Source of the DNA: Rhinopithecus roxellana
Lineage: Eukaryota; Chordata; Mammalia; Primates; Cercopithecidae
Direction: 5' to 3'
NCBI RefSeq assembly: GCF_007565055.1
Contig: NC_044566.1
Coordinates: forward strand, 64,045,315-64,109,314
DNA: 64,000 nucleotides
In this document: piece after piece, positions 1 through 11,275 of the stretch
How positions within the stretch are numbered: the stretch's first letter is position 1
Layout of the letters: the number at the start of each line of letters is the position of its first letter
The notes under the pieces: generated by a model
Told to the model about the DNA's origin: nothing
What the model saw: only the letters and a program-made list of their open reading frames with translations
Databases searched by the model: none
Position numbers and translations under genes: made by a program

Positions 1-73
1 AATGTTAGGGGTGGGGGGGGGAGACAGAGTCTAAAGACACCAGTAATTAATGGTTTTTTAAAAAATAAGCAGT

Positions 74-371
74 GGGTCGGGCGCGGTGGCTCAAGCCTGT
101 AATCCCAGCACTTTGGGAGGCTCAGACGGGCGGATCACGAGGTCAGGAGTTGGAGACCAGCCTGGCCAATGTGGTGAAACCCTGTCTCTACTAAAAATAG
201 AAAAATTAGCTGGGTGAGGTGGCGGGCCCCTGTAATCAATCCCAGCTACTCAGGAGGCTAAGGCAGGAGAATCGCTTGAACCCGGGAGGTGGAGGTTGCA
301 GTGAGCGAGATCGTGGCATTGCACTCCAGGCTGGGGGACAAGAGCGAAACTCCGTCCCTCCCCCAAACAAA
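74..371 (+). mobile_element. Alu, near full length
   Basis: The copy starts at 'ggtcgggcgcggtgg', has both arms, and ends in a short disrupted A-rich tail. A 4-base 'atca' duplication lies near 236. Confidence 0.93.
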
Positions 372-456
372 AAGTAGTGTTGGGAAACAATTCTCATGGG
401 TCCCCTGCACTTTCCCATGTTTTGTGAGCAGAGACACCGTCTTTGTTCTGGACTAT

Positions 457-757
457 TGTGATGGCTAGTTTTATGTGTCAACTGGGTTAGTCTGTACAAC
501 CCAGTTTTTGGTCAAACACCAGTCTAGAAGGTATTTTTTAAGATGTGATTAACAGTTAAATTAGACTTGAGTAAAGCAGTTGATCCTCCACAATGTGTGT
601 GGGCCTCATCCAGTCAAGGGAAGGTCATAAGAGAAAAGACTGAGGTCCTCTGAGAAAGAAGGAATCCTGCCCCCAGATTGCCTTCAGCTCTTTCCTGGGT
701 CTCTAGCCTGACCTGCAAATTTTAGGCTTGCCAGTGTTTATAAAGTTTTGCTGCTAT
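457..757 (+). mobile_element. MLT2-type (ERVL) LTR, 5' part
   Basis: It begins 'tgtgatggctagttttatg' and keeps MLT2 landmarks: 'gtcaaacaccagtctag', 'gatgtgattaacag', 'gagtaaagcag' and 'gggcctcatccagtcaag'. It breaks off after 'aggcttgccag'. The matching 3' end appears about 1 kb downstream at 1795-1848, so the LTR was split by later insertions. Confidence 0.75.
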
Positions 758-784
758 GAAAGAAATAGCACTCGAATATAAAAT

Positions 785-1107
785 TTTCTTTTTTTCTTCT
801 CAGCAAGGCAATTTATTTCTGTAGAAGGGTGCGCCCTCACAGATGGAGCAATGGTGGGTGCACACCTGGACAAGTGAGGGGAAGGGGTTCTTATTCGTAG
901 CCCTGCTGCTGTGTCCTTCCCTTATTGGCTAAGGTTAGACCACACAGGCTAAACTAATTCCGATTGGCAAATTTAAAGAGAGTGCCAGGGTAAGTGGTCT
1001 GCTGGGAAATATGGTTATGGCAGAGCAGGAAATCGGAATGAGTCAGGGTGGAGAATGAATCAGGGCAGAGCAGGTAATCGAAAAAGATTGCTTTACGAGG
1101 AAGTTGT
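785..1107 (-). mobile_element. Probable ERV1-type LTR
   Basis: Read on the minus strand it shows LTR order: CCAAT boxes ('gccaat'), a TATA-like 'aataagaacccc', and a polyadenylation signal in 'aaataaattgccttgctgag'. It sits inside the interrupted MLT2 LTR. The family is not identified. Confidence 0.5.
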
Positions 1108-1708
1108 TTTTGTTTGTTGTTTGTTTTTTTAAGACAGTCTCGGCCGGGCGCGGTGGCTCAAGCCTGTAATCCCAGCACTTTGGGAGGCCGAGACGGGCGG
1201 ATCACGAGGTCAGGAGATCAAGACCATCCTGGCTAACACGGTGAAACCCGGTCTCTACTAAAAATACAAAAAACTAGCCGGGCGAGGTGGCGGCGCCTGT
1301 AGTCCCAGCTACTCGGGAGGCTGAGGCAGGAGAATGGCGTGAACCCGGGAGGCGGAGCTTGCAGTGAGCTGAGATCCGGCCACTGCACTCCAGCCTGGGC
1401 GACAGAGCAAGACTCCATCTCAAAAAAAAAAAAAAAAAAAAAGACAGTCTCACTCTGTAGTCCAGGCTGGAGTGCAGTGGCAGGATCTTGGCTCACTGCA
1501 AGCTCCGCCTCCTGAGTTCTCCTGCCTCAGCCTCCCGAATAGCTGGGACTCCAGGCGCCCACCACCACACCCAGCTTATTTTTTACATTTTTAGTAGAGA
1601 GGGGTTTGACTGTGTTAGCCAGGATGGTCTTGATCTCCAGACCTCGTGATCCGCCTGCCTTGGCCTCTCAAAGTACTGGGATTACAGGCGTGAGCCACCA
1701 TGCCTGGC
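1108..1708 (-). mobile_element. Alu split by a younger Alu
   Basis: The T-run and first bases of a minus-strand Alu (1108-1141) continue at 1443-1708. The interruption is the plus-strand AluY at 1142-1442. The host bases 'aagacagtct' appear on both sides as the target-site duplication. Confidence 0.9.
1142..1442 (+). mobile_element. AluY (monkey YRa-like), full length
   Basis: A full copy with an intact poly(A) of about 20, starting 'ggccgggcgcggtggctcaa'. It carries 'gggcgaggtggcg' and 'gatccggccactgc'. It is nested in an older, oppositely oriented Alu. Confidence 0.93.
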
Positions 1709-1794
1709 GAGAACTTAAGTTTAAAAGTAGAAGACAAAGAATTGAACATACTGACATATTGATTCTTTGAAGAGAAATTTAGAACTCATATCAA

Positions 1795-1848
1795 ACACCA
1801 GCCTCCAATTGCGTGTCAATTCCTTCAAATAAACTCTCTCTGCAATAT
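1795..1848 (+). mobile_element. MLT2-type LTR, 3' end
   Basis: 'cagcctccaattgcg' followed by 'attccttcaaataaactctc' matches the MLT2 R/U5 end with its AATAAA-like signal. It completes the LTR that starts at 457. Confidence 0.65.
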
Positions 1849-1850
1849 GC

Positions 1851-2129
1851 AGAGTCTCACTCTGTCACCCAGGCTGGAGTGCAGTGGTGCCATCTCAGCT
1901 CAATGCAACCTCTGCCTCCCAGGTACAAACGATTCTGCTGCCTCAGCCTCCTGAGTAGCTGAGACTACAGGCGTGAGCCAGCACACCTGGCTATTGTTTG
2001 TATTTTTAGTAGAAATGGGGTTTCCCCATGTTGGCCAGGCTGGTCTCGAACTCCTGGACCTCATGTGATCTGCCCACCTCTGCCTCCCAAAGTGCTGGGA
2101 TTACAGGCGTGAGCCACTGCTCCTGGGCC
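1851..2129 (-). mobile_element. Alu lacking its T-run
   Basis: A minus-strand Alu from 'agagtctcactctgtcaccc' to 'gagccactgctcctgggcc'. It abuts the MLT2 end directly, with no poly(T) between. Confidence 0.92.
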
Positions 2130-2224
2130 TCAACGTGGTTGCTCTTTGAGTGTGATACAGTTACTTGCCCATGGAGTGCTCAGTCATGTTCATTTTAAAC
2201 ATTGTAGCTAGCATTTAATGAACA

Positions 2225-2400
2225 CACCTATTATTGCCAGGCAAAATGTTAGGGTCACCTAGCTTATATTACTGAAATACAAGCTCCACAGAGAACGGGC
2301 GGGCATGTTTGTCTTTTTTGTTCTAGACTGTATCTCCAGTACTTAGGAAAGTGCCTGGAACTAGTTAGCTGTCAATAATTGTTTATTGAATGAATTGTCA
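2225..2400 (+). mobile_element. L2-like 3' end
   Basis: Diverged copy of the L2 tail: 'aagctccacagagaacggg', 'cagtacttaggaaagtgcctgg' in outline, then 'ttgtttattgaatgaattg'. Confidence 0.55.
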
Positions 2401-2670
2401 GGACTTGTAATTAATTATATAGAGAGTTGGGGGTGAATGGGTAGTAAGCTGCAAGCATGAAGCCCAAGTTTGGCATGAGTAATGGGATGAGTGCTAGCAC
2501 CATGTATTAATATGAAGAATACTGGAAGAGAAGCAAGTTTGAGAGAGAAAATAAGTTTAGTTTTGAATATGTTGAGCTTCAGATGCCTGTAAAATATGTA
2601 AATAGAGCTGTTGACTAGGCAGCTGCTGAGTATATACAGTTGTGTTAATAAAGCTCAGTGAAAAGATCCT

Positions 2671-2958
2671 TAGGCCTGATATGGTAGCTCACATCTGTAC
2701 CTGCACTTTGGTGCCAAGGTGGGAGGATTGCTTGAGGCCAGGAGTCCAAGACCAGCCTGGGCAGCATAGCAAGACCCTGTCTCTACATGTAAATAAAAAT
2801 GAGCAAGGTGTAATGGTCCACACTTGTAGTCTTAGCTACTCAGGAGGCTGAGGCAGGAGGATCCCTTGAGCCCAGGAGTTTGGAAGCTGTATTGAGCTAT
2901 GATCATGCCACTGCACTCCAGCCTGGGTAACAAGGTGAAGACTCTTGAAAAGAAAAAG
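2671..2958 (+). mobile_element. Old Alu (AluJ-like)
   Basis: A heavily diverged two-arm Alu starting 'ggcctgatatggtagctcac', with a degenerate tail that runs into the next Alu at 2960. Confidence 0.85.
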
Positions 2959-2959
2959 A

Positions 2960-3275
2960 GGCCGGGCGTGGTGGCTCACGCCTATAATCCCAGCACTTTG
3001 GGAGGCCAAGGCGGGCGGATCATGAGGTCAGGAGTTTGAGACCAGCCTGGCCGACATGGTAAAACCCCATGTCTACTAAAAATACAAAACTTAGCCAGGC
3101 GTGGTGGCACGTGCCTGTAGTCCCAGCTGCTTAGGAGATTGAGGCAGAAGAATCACTTGAACCCGGGAGGTTGCAGTGAGCCAAGATTGTGCCACTGCAC
3201 TCCAGCCTGGGCGACAGAGCAAGACTCTGTCTCCAAAAAAAAAAAAAAAAATGAAAGAAAAAAGAAAAAGAAAAA
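2960..3275 (+). mobile_element. Alu inserted in the tail of the previous Alu
   Basis: It begins 'ggccgggcgtggtggctcac' and ends in a poly(A) followed by 'gaaagaaaaaagaaaaag', giving a head-to-tail Alu pair. Confidence 0.93.
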
Positions 3276-3435
3276 TCCTGTCTAGAGATACACAGTTGTT
3301 ATTCGCTAGCTCCTAAAACAGATGGATTTAAGCCTAAGAGTGAGTGAGATTGCTTACAGTGAAGGAGGATATAGAGGGGCAGAAAAAGAGAGTCTAAAAT
3401 TGAGTCATGAAAAAGTAATATTTAAAGATGTTGTA

Positions 3436-3730
3436 GGCCGGGTGCAGTGACTCACACCTGTAATCCTGGCACTTTGGGAGGCTGAGGCGGGCAGATCATG
3501 AGGTCAGGAGATCAAACCATCCTGGCTAACATGGTGAAACCCCATCTCTACTAAAAATACAAAAAATTAGCTGGGCGTGGTGGTGGGTGCCTGTAGTCCC
3601 AGGTACGTGGGAGGCTGAGTCAGGAGAATTATGTGAACCAGGGAGGCGGACGTTGCAGTGAACTGATAGTGTGCCACCGAACTCCAGCCTGGGCAACAGA
3701 GCAAGACTCCATCTTAAAAAGAAAAAAAAA
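3436..3730 (+). mobile_element. Alu, full length
   Basis: It begins 'ggccgggtgcagtgac' and its tail ends 'aaaaagaaaaaaaaag'. Confidence 0.92.
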
Positions 3731-3876
3731 GATTTTGTAGAAGAGGAGCCCCTGATGATTCTGTTTAATGGTCAGACATATTTGAGCAAAACCAGGAAAG
3801 TGAAGGTAATGGAAGCTAAACGAAGAAAAGGTGTCATTTGAATTCTGGCACTCTGAATTAAAAAACAAAAAAGTCA

Positions 3877-3960
3877 GGTCCGGGCGCCGTGGCTCACGCC
3901 TGTAATCCCAGCACTTTGGGAGGCCGAGGCGGGCGGAACACGAGGCCACGAGATCGAGAC
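3877..3960 (+). mobile_element. Alu 5' fragment without a tail
   Basis: Only the first 84 bases are present, from 'ggtccgggcgccgtgg' to 'cgagatcgagac', then an abrupt switch to 'tttttgttggtttg'. A 3' truncation with no A-tail implies deletion or rearrangement after insertion. Confidence 0.85.
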
Positions 3961-5379
3961 TTTTTGTTGGTTTGTTTTAAAAGATGGAAGATGATTAGAG
4001 CATGTTTTAATACTCATGGAAATAATCCAGTCGAAAGAGTTCAAAGGTACGGGGGAGATGGCTAAGAGGGAGGAGAATGGAAGAGGTTCCAAGGTTGAAA
4101 TAAGGTGGAGAAGGTCTAGAATAAGCAGAGAAGAGGAGAGATGCTAACTAGAGAAATACAGTAACATTGCTTGGTAAGTTTAGGTGCTCAATTGACACCA
4201 ACAATTGTGAGTTCATAGTGAAGCCTTGTCTGGTACTCTTGTAACCCCATTTTTTTCCACTGGTCTTCATCAGGTACAGACATGGAAAAGACAGGTGGGG
4301 AGATGTACCCAAGGTTGAAATTTGTTGGGCAGTTGCAGAGAAAGGACTGTGTTATCATCATAGACATGAAATTTAATATAAACGACAATCTATATTAAAT
4401 GTATTTTATTATTTATATTAATTTAATATAAATATAAGAAATGAATGGGGCTAGTGAACAGGAAGAAAGGGGAGGAGTTAGATTAGAGGTCCTGATGACG
4501 TTAGAACAGTTGCAACAGTCACTTCAGCATTTTGAATTAGTGATCATGGAAGTGGAACAGTTTTGAGCTGGTAACAAGGTTCAGGGTTTGACCATGGGCG
4601 TGGTCTGGAGGAGGCCATTTGAGATAAGGAGTCCAAGGTTTGAAGCCACTGGAATAAGTGGAGAGGTCGCTGTGAGCCAGGCGGCAAAGAGTGAGGGAAA
4701 GCAAAGAGGAAGTTGGAAGAGATTTGGTAAAGGGTATGCCAGATGGCCCAAGATTCACAGCTGCAGGAAATCTGCAAGAGGGTGGAAAAACCGAGGAGAA
4801 ACCACCAACCCTGCCTTCTGACTCAGACATCCCTGAGCTGTGAGAGAATCAATAACCTTGACCTGATAGGGCTCCAAGGGAAGCAGTATCTTCAAAAGAC
4901 TACCAGTTTTCTGTGAAAGGAGAAGTGGGGAGAATATTGGGGAAAAAAGTGGAAGATATGAGGCATCTGCTAATCACAAAACAGAAATTCCAGTGGGCTT
5001 TGGGAGGGATTGGATTAGGATATGTTGCTGACCAGAATGACCTGTAGTCTGAGTGGTGACCAAGGACAACAGAGGTGTGAAAGGAGGTGGATTTAGACCT
5101 GACATACACTTCTAACAGAATATGGGTATGGCCTGCAAGGGAGGCTCAGTGGCTCTGGCAAGAGGCTTGTCACTCTTCCTTTTTCACCCAGGTCAGCTGG
5201 TGATGCAGTTGCAGCCAGGAATGAGTGAGCACCAGCCTGGGAATATTTCTTCAGCAAAGGTGGTGGAGGATGGGCCCCTGCAGGCTGGTTTCCTACATGA
5301 GGCTGATGCTGTCATGGTTTTAGGGTCAGTGTTTTTGGGTCTTGGCTGTCTGATGTTCATCAATAATTTGACCTGACCT
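3961..5379. other. No gene or named repeat recognised
   Basis: This stretch looks like ordinary unique or very old intergenic DNA. It contains an AT-rich hairpin at 4412-4432 (10-base perfect arms, 1-base spacer). Short open frames show no recognisable domain. Confidence 0.4.
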
Positions 5380-6440
5380 GCTGCATTTCTCTCCAATCAT
5401 TGCACCTCTCTCCTTCCCCCTACAACCTAGAGGGTCTAGGCAGCCTCTTCTCTCACCTGCCCTGTTACCACAGCCTCCTGCCTTTTCTCACTGTTTTCTC
5501 TCTACTCTTCTGTCTTCCAGCTTGCTCTCGCTCAATGCATTCTCCACACAGTCCCTCCTCCCCAATCTGCCTTGACTTTTGGACAAAGTCTAAACTCCAT
5601 AGTGTGGCTTAGAAGGCCCTTCACAGTATGACCCCTATGGCACTACTCAGGGTTCTTTGTTTCAGCCAAGAAAAGCCAATTCTTGTTGATTAAGCAGAAA
5701 AGGAGTCTTTTTGGAAAGATATCAAGTAACTCATAGAATTGTCCAGAAGGCTAAGGAACAGGCTTGGAAAAACAACAGAAGCTCAGAGAGGTAAGGCACA
5801 GTCAAAACCCTAACACAGAAACCAGCTGCTCATGTGGCAGAGACCAGTCCTCCCAGTTTCCTCAGGACGAGTTGGTCACCCTGCTTAGGCAGCGGCTGTG
5901 GGCAGGATCTCCACTTGACACCTGCCATCTTGCCATCAGACACTGGTTGCCACACAGCTGCACTCTCTTATCGGGCACTTTCTGCCCCATTGGACACGGG
6001 GATCTCCGACAGGCTCTGTGAACCATTTCTAACCATCCTCCCCTTTATTTGCCTACCTCCCAAGTCAGAGTCCTGGATAGGAACACAAGCTGGCTGTGTG
6101 TAGGTCAGTGTACTGTGTTGTAGCTGCCAGGAGCTCAAAGACGGGTATCTGCTTGCTTTAACCCTCCTCCCACCTATTTAGGGATTCTCATAAAGTGGAA
6201 AATGTGTTCAGATATTGCGCAGCCAAAAATGACAGCTACCCATTGAAGTTTAACTGTCCCTGGTATTTTCCTTTGCCTCCTCTCTTGTTTACTATGCTCC
6301 AGCCATACTTCGCATGTTTCAAGTCACTGCAAGGTACCATAACCTCTCTCACCTCTAGGCCTTCACACATGCTATTCTCTTGTCCTAAAATGGGCTTTCC
6401 TACAGTCCTCTTAGCCTGGCCATTCCTTTCTCTAGGAGGC
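5380..6440 (+). mobile_element. L2-like LINE remnants
   Basis: Pyrimidine-rich L2 ORF2 and 3' wording is visible at 5385-5640 ('aactccatagtgtggcttag', 'aaggcccttcacag') and again at 6225-6440 ('ggccttcacacatgctatt'). The sequence between (5645-6220) is not recognised and may be an old insertion. Confidence 0.5.
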
Positions 6441-6501
6441 TTTTCTAGAGCTGCTGTAACAAAACACCGCATAATGGTGGTCTTTTTTTCTTTTTCTTTC
6501 C

Positions 6502-6766
6502 AGCACTTTGGGAGGCCGAGATGGGTGGATCACTTGAGGTCAGGAGTTCGAGACCAGTCATGGCCAACATGGTGAAACCCCTTATTTACTAAAAATGCAA
6601 AAATTAGCCAGGCATGGTGGCAGGCGCCTGTAATCCCAGCTACTCGGGAGGCTGAGGCACGAGAATCGCTTGAACCCAGGAGGTGGAGGTTGCAGTGAGC
6701 CAAGATGGCACCACTGCACTCCAGCCTGGGTGACAAGAGACTGTCTCAAACAAACAGACAAAAAAA
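6502..6766 (+). mobile_element. Alu missing its first 35 bases
   Basis: It enters at 'ccagcactttgggaggccga' and ends 'ctcaaacaaacagacaaaa'. It forms a tail-to-tail inverted pair with the Alu at 6868. Confidence 0.9.
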
Positions 6767-6867
6767 CATGTAAGAAAGACAGTAGGTAGGCCCAACTTCC
6801 CATATACTGCATCAAGTGTACTGTACTCTCTCCTTTAACAGTCACCTAAGTGAGACCCATATTCTTT

Positions 6868-7156
6868 TTTTTTTTGAGACCAAGTCTTGCTCTGTCCGCC
6901 CAGGCTGGAGTGCAGTGGCACGATCTCGGCTCACTGCAAGCTCCACCTCCCAGGTTCACACCATTCTCCTGTGTCAGCCTCCCGAGTAGCTGGGACTACA
7001 GGTGCCCACCACCACACCCGGCTTATTTTTTGTATTTTTAGTAGAGAGGGGTTTCACCGTGTTAGCCAGGCTGGTCTCAATCTCCTGACCTTGTGATCTA
7101 CCCACCTCAGCCTCCCAAAGTGCTGGGATTACAGGCGTGAGCCTCTGTGCCCGGCT
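6868..7156 (-). mobile_element. Alu with clear target-site duplication
   Basis: Minus-strand Alu flanked by perfect copies of 'gagacccatattcttt' at 6852-6867 and 7157-7172. Confidence 0.95.
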
Positions 7157-7172
7157 GAGACCCATATTCTTT

Positions 7173-8029
7173 AATATGAAAAACACTGTTTTTCTAACTG
7201 TCACCAATCAAGTCCAGGGAAATCATCCTCATGGCCTTTGGACAGGATCTTTAGATTCTAGATTGTGACTACACCATGTACTTACACTTTAACCCAAAAT
7301 CACACTTTGAAACCAGGCTTGCAAGATTTCTTACTTGCAAATTACAAATTAACTTGAGTCTGCCAGCAATTTCAACCTGTTCTAAAACAAATGGACATTG
7401 GACTATAAATTACCCTGATGAAAGAGTCCTGTGTCCACTCACACCACAAAAACCGCAGCCATTAGCAAGTCGGAATTAATATGTAGCATACAGGAAACCA
7501 TGAGGCATTTCAAGTTGTGCTCCTACTATCACAAGCCCCAATGGCAGTGTATGAACTAAAGCACAGTTTATCTAAGGAAGTCTATTTTTAAAGAAAGGAC
7601 TACTCGCTAAAGTCTGACTGTTAATTTCATAGCATATTGTTTGCCAGGGAGGAACTAGGTATAATGACTTAGCACCATTCATGACATATCCCGATTATGA
7701 TACTATATATAAATTATGATAGTGAGGGTACCATAATCAGGAAGAAGTGAAAACCACGGAGGTGCTGTTACACTGAAATGAGCACTTCACTTTCACAGAG
7801 AAGACCGCCTCTTGACAAACCATGGAGATACACTTACACTCCAGAGCCCACAGATGCTCTCCTGACAGAGACTGGGGTCCTAGGGCCTCATCCCCAGAGC
7901 TGAAGTTCTCTGGGTCAGATCAGGTTCCTTGCTTGACAGTAAACCTTTCTCCCAACCTCATCTTTGCTCCCAGAGTCTTTATCTCTTCTTAACAGAAAAA
8001 AAATAAGGTTAGAAAGGCAGGTGAAATTC
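7173..8029. other. No gene or named repeat recognised
   Basis: Moderately AT-rich. An imperfect inverted repeat (15-base arms, 13 matching, at 7689-7703 and 7738-7752) surrounds a TATA-rich loop. No splice-ready open frame is recognisable. Confidence 0.4.
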
Positions 8030-8092
8030 TTGGGAGGCCGAGATGGGCACATCACTTGAGGTCAGGAGTTTGAGAGCAGCCTGGCCAACGTG
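8030..8092 (+). mobile_element. Short Alu left-arm fragment
   Basis: 'gggaggccgagatgggcaca' through 'cagcctggccaacgtggcaa', truncated at both ends. Confidence 0.8.
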
Positions 8093-8165
8093 GCAAATAT
8101 ATAGTATTTATTTATATTTTAGTTCACATTCAAAAGATTTCTCTTCACACAAACGTCTCACTTTT

Positions 8166-8457
8166 TTTTTTTTTTTTTTGAGACAGAGTCTCGCTGTCTT
8201 GCCCAGGCTGGAGTGCAATGGCATGATCTCGGCTCACTGCAATCTTTGCCTCCTGGGTTCAAGAGATTCTCCTGCTTCAACCTCTCGAAGCTGGGACTAC
8301 AGGCGTGCACCACCACGCCCAGCTAATTTTTCCATTTTTAGTAGAGATGGGGTTTCACCATGTTGGCCAGGATGGTCTCAATCTCTTGACCTTGTGATCC
8401 ATCCGCCTCGGCCTCCCAAAGTGCTGGGATTACATGTGTGAGCCACTGCGCCCGGCC
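8166..8457 (-). mobile_element. Alu with target-site duplication
   Basis: Flanked by 'acgtctcactttt' at 8153-8165 and 8458-8470. The left-arm 5' end is intact at 'cccggcc'. Confidence 0.95.
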
Positions 8458-8470
8458 ACGTCTCACTTTT

Positions 8471-9401
8471 AAGAATCAGTAGAGTGCTCTAGATTTAAGG
8501 TAGTAAGTCTATATTCAGAGATCACTGATTAAAACAGAAGGGAGTGGAGCAGAGGGAAGAAGGAAAAGTGGAAAAATAATAAATGTACAAAATGTACAAA
8601 AATACTCTAATAAATGCCGCTTTTATGGATGAAAAATAGTAAAAAGCTGGCCTGTGGCATGCTCTAATTGCAGCCCACATGACCCTGCTGGTGCCTGGAG
8701 CAAAGTGGGGCCCTGTGAAAGGTTTCCTCACAAAGCAGCACAGGCTGGCTGGTTCATGAACTCACACACTGCACTGCTGTTACAGCCAGGCTTTCATGCT
8801 GCACCAGAGCTGATTTCTAAAAGGGTGTTTGTGCAGTCTGTGTGCAAAGTAAATTTCCATCACTTTGGCTTTTCTTTTGGTGCTTTCAGAAGAGCTGGCT
8901 TATAAAAAGCCTTATTCCCTGGTATAACATGTCCATTTTTTCTACTTGCTTGAGTCAGTAATTAAATTGGTTTCATAATAACAGATATGAATTTAGCTTT
9001 TCAACTTGAAAGTAGGATCAGTGAAGGTTGGAATGTGGCTTGAAAAGAAACCAACAAGTTCTTTCCAACCCAAAGTCAACTCTCCCTTGTGCAGCATCCA
9101 AAATCACTAAAACACAAGCACTCAAATTAACCAAATAAATATTGTACGAAGATATTTGATGACAAGAAACAGTGAAATTAAGTACATTATGTTTTCAGCA
9201 TTAATTATCTTTGTTGATCCATGTCAGCTCTATACAGGGTCTAACAGTAACATGTTCACTCATTCCTTCATCCATCTATTCATTTGCAGGGGTTTCACAA
9301 ATGGATAAGCCAGAAGGAAGGCACTCCTGGCAGACACAAGCATATGCAAGCTGCGCACCTAACACGGTAGCCACTAGCCACGGGTGGCTGTTTAAACAGA
9401 A
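8471..9401. other. No gene or named repeat recognised
   Basis: Unique-looking intergenic DNA. The stretch near 9240-9300 ('tcattccttcatccatctat') has an L2-like flavour but is too diverged to call. Confidence 0.35.
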
Positions 9402-9530
9402 GGCAAGGCGTGGTGGCTCATGCCTGTAATTCCAGCATTTTGAGTAGCTGTGGCAGGAGGATCACTTGAGGCCAGGAGTTGGGGACCAGCATGAGCCACA
9501 TAGTGAGATCTGTCTCTATAAAAAAAATTA
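9402..9530 (+). mobile_element. Monomeric Alu-like element
   Basis: One arm only: 'aggcaaggcgtggtggctca' to 'ctgtctctataaaaaaaa', about 129 bases, the size of a free left monomer. Confidence 0.8.
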
Positions 9531-9610
9531 ATGTAAATTAAATTTAAAATAATTCTAATTAATGTTATATTCATGTGTGCTTTTCAAAATTATATCAAAT
9601 TAAAATTTCA

Positions 9611-9917
9611 GGCCGGGAATGGTGGCTCACGCCTGTAATCCCAGCACTTTGGGAGGCCAAGGCAGGTGGATCACCTGAGGTCAGGAGTTTGAGATCAGCC
9701 TGGCCAACACAGTGAAACCTCATCTCTATCAAAAATACAAAAATTAGCCAGGCGTGGTGGTGCACACCTGTAATCCCAGCTACTTGGGAGGCTGAGGCAG
9801 GAGAATCACTTTAACCCAGGAGGCGCAGGTTGCAGTGAGCCAAGATCATGCCACTGCACTCCAGCCTGGGCAACAGAGTGAGACTCTGTCTCAAAAATAA
9901 AAAGAATAATAATAATT
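9611..9917 (+). mobile_element. Alu, full length
   Basis: It starts 'ggccgggaatggtggctcac' and its tail has decayed to 'aaaaataaaaagaataataa'. Confidence 0.94.
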
Positions 9918-10162
9918 CAGTTCCTCAGTCACACTAGCCATATCCAGGTGCTCAACTGCCACACAGGGATAGTGGCTACTTTGTTGGGGAACGTGACATA
10001 GAACATTTCCTTTATTGCAGACAGTTCTGTTGGATAGTGCTGCAAGGATGGAGAGACTATTAAGATCACCTGACTATAACATTTAAAAACAACTTTGAAT
10101 GAACTATCTTTGTTCGTAAGCCCCAAAACATGGTCTGAAGACTCATTAGTGACCTGATCCTA

Positions 10163-10280
10163 CAGCTGACCTCTGAACAACATGAGTTTGAACTGTGTGG
10201 GGGTCACTTATAGGCGAGTGTTCAACTGCACGGGGCAGGAGCAGTTGGTGCCCAATCTGCTAAGTGTTCAAAGGTAGAGT
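10163..10280. mobile_element. MER2/Tigger-like non-autonomous DNA transposon
   Basis: The left end 'cagctgacctctgaacaac' and the right end, read in reverse complement as 'cactctacctttgaacac', form diverged terminal inverted repeats. The interior 'gtttgaactgtgtgggggtc' is typical of MER2/Tigger-type deletion derivatives. Confidence 0.6.
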
Positions 10281-11275
10281 GTAGTTTTTAAAGACAAGTG
10301 AGGTAATTTCTTTTAAATCTCTAGGCTACTGCAGTGCAGAATGGTGGGAAATGAACCGCTTGTGACTAATGGGATGTCACCCCGCAAAAACATTGTTAGT
10401 TTCCCATCGATTCCGCTGGTTTGAGTGTGTTTAATGCTGGGGAAAGTGAGAGTTGTTTGGGAAGATGGTAGGTTTTTGTCTTTTTGAGGTGGTTCATTTA
10501 CTTTGAGAATCATCATTCTCTATTTTTAAAACCAAGTATTGTATGCAAAATTCTTGAACTGTGAGAAAAGGCAAATAAAATCTTTCTTTTTCATTGCAAA
10601 TGTGTCTTCATCCAGTAATGACTTTGAAACGGGCATCTAAATACTCTCTCTCTGAAACCCCAGTGAAGAAAGTCAAGGGGTTACCCAGGGTGAAGATCTT
10701 AACTGGCCTGTTTTCTTGAGCAAAGACTGCATGCTTGTTGATTTAGCTTCCCAGCTTCTAATTTTTGTAGATTTCTCAAATTCAGAATCTCCATCTCCCT
10801 TCCTCTTACTCATCATCCTTCTACCACCCCCAGAATCCTGAACCTAGACAAAGATAAAATCCCTAAGTGACATTTTCTATAAGTGAATTTGGAAATAATT
10901 TGGGAAAAAGCTACAGTAATTATAAGTGGTTATGAAATCCTAATTTTCTGACAAGAAGCTACTATCTCTCTGGACATAGTTATGCTCAAGCACATCAGTT
11001 TCCCTAGACGATATCATACACATCATAGCCTCTGTGACATATGGCTGTATAGGTTGTGGGCTGTGCACTGCACAAGGACACATTTAAGGAGGTGTCACAT
11101 TATTGACATCACAGATTTGGTACGTATTACAAAAATAAAAACAATTTTCCAGAAGATGGCAGTAAAGTTGTTGGAGGCTGAAAGAATGAGGGTCGTGGTC
11201 AACTCAGTGTACCACTGGAGGCTCTATGAGCAAATAGCACACTGTTCTCATGAAGGCAGGATGTTGGTAAACTGA
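10281..11275. other. No gene or named repeat recognised
   Basis: Contains a 97-codon open frame at 10982-11275 (+) with no recognisable domain and no Alu content. I treat it as chance, or as old transposon sequence leading into the LTR-like unit. Confidence 0.35.
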
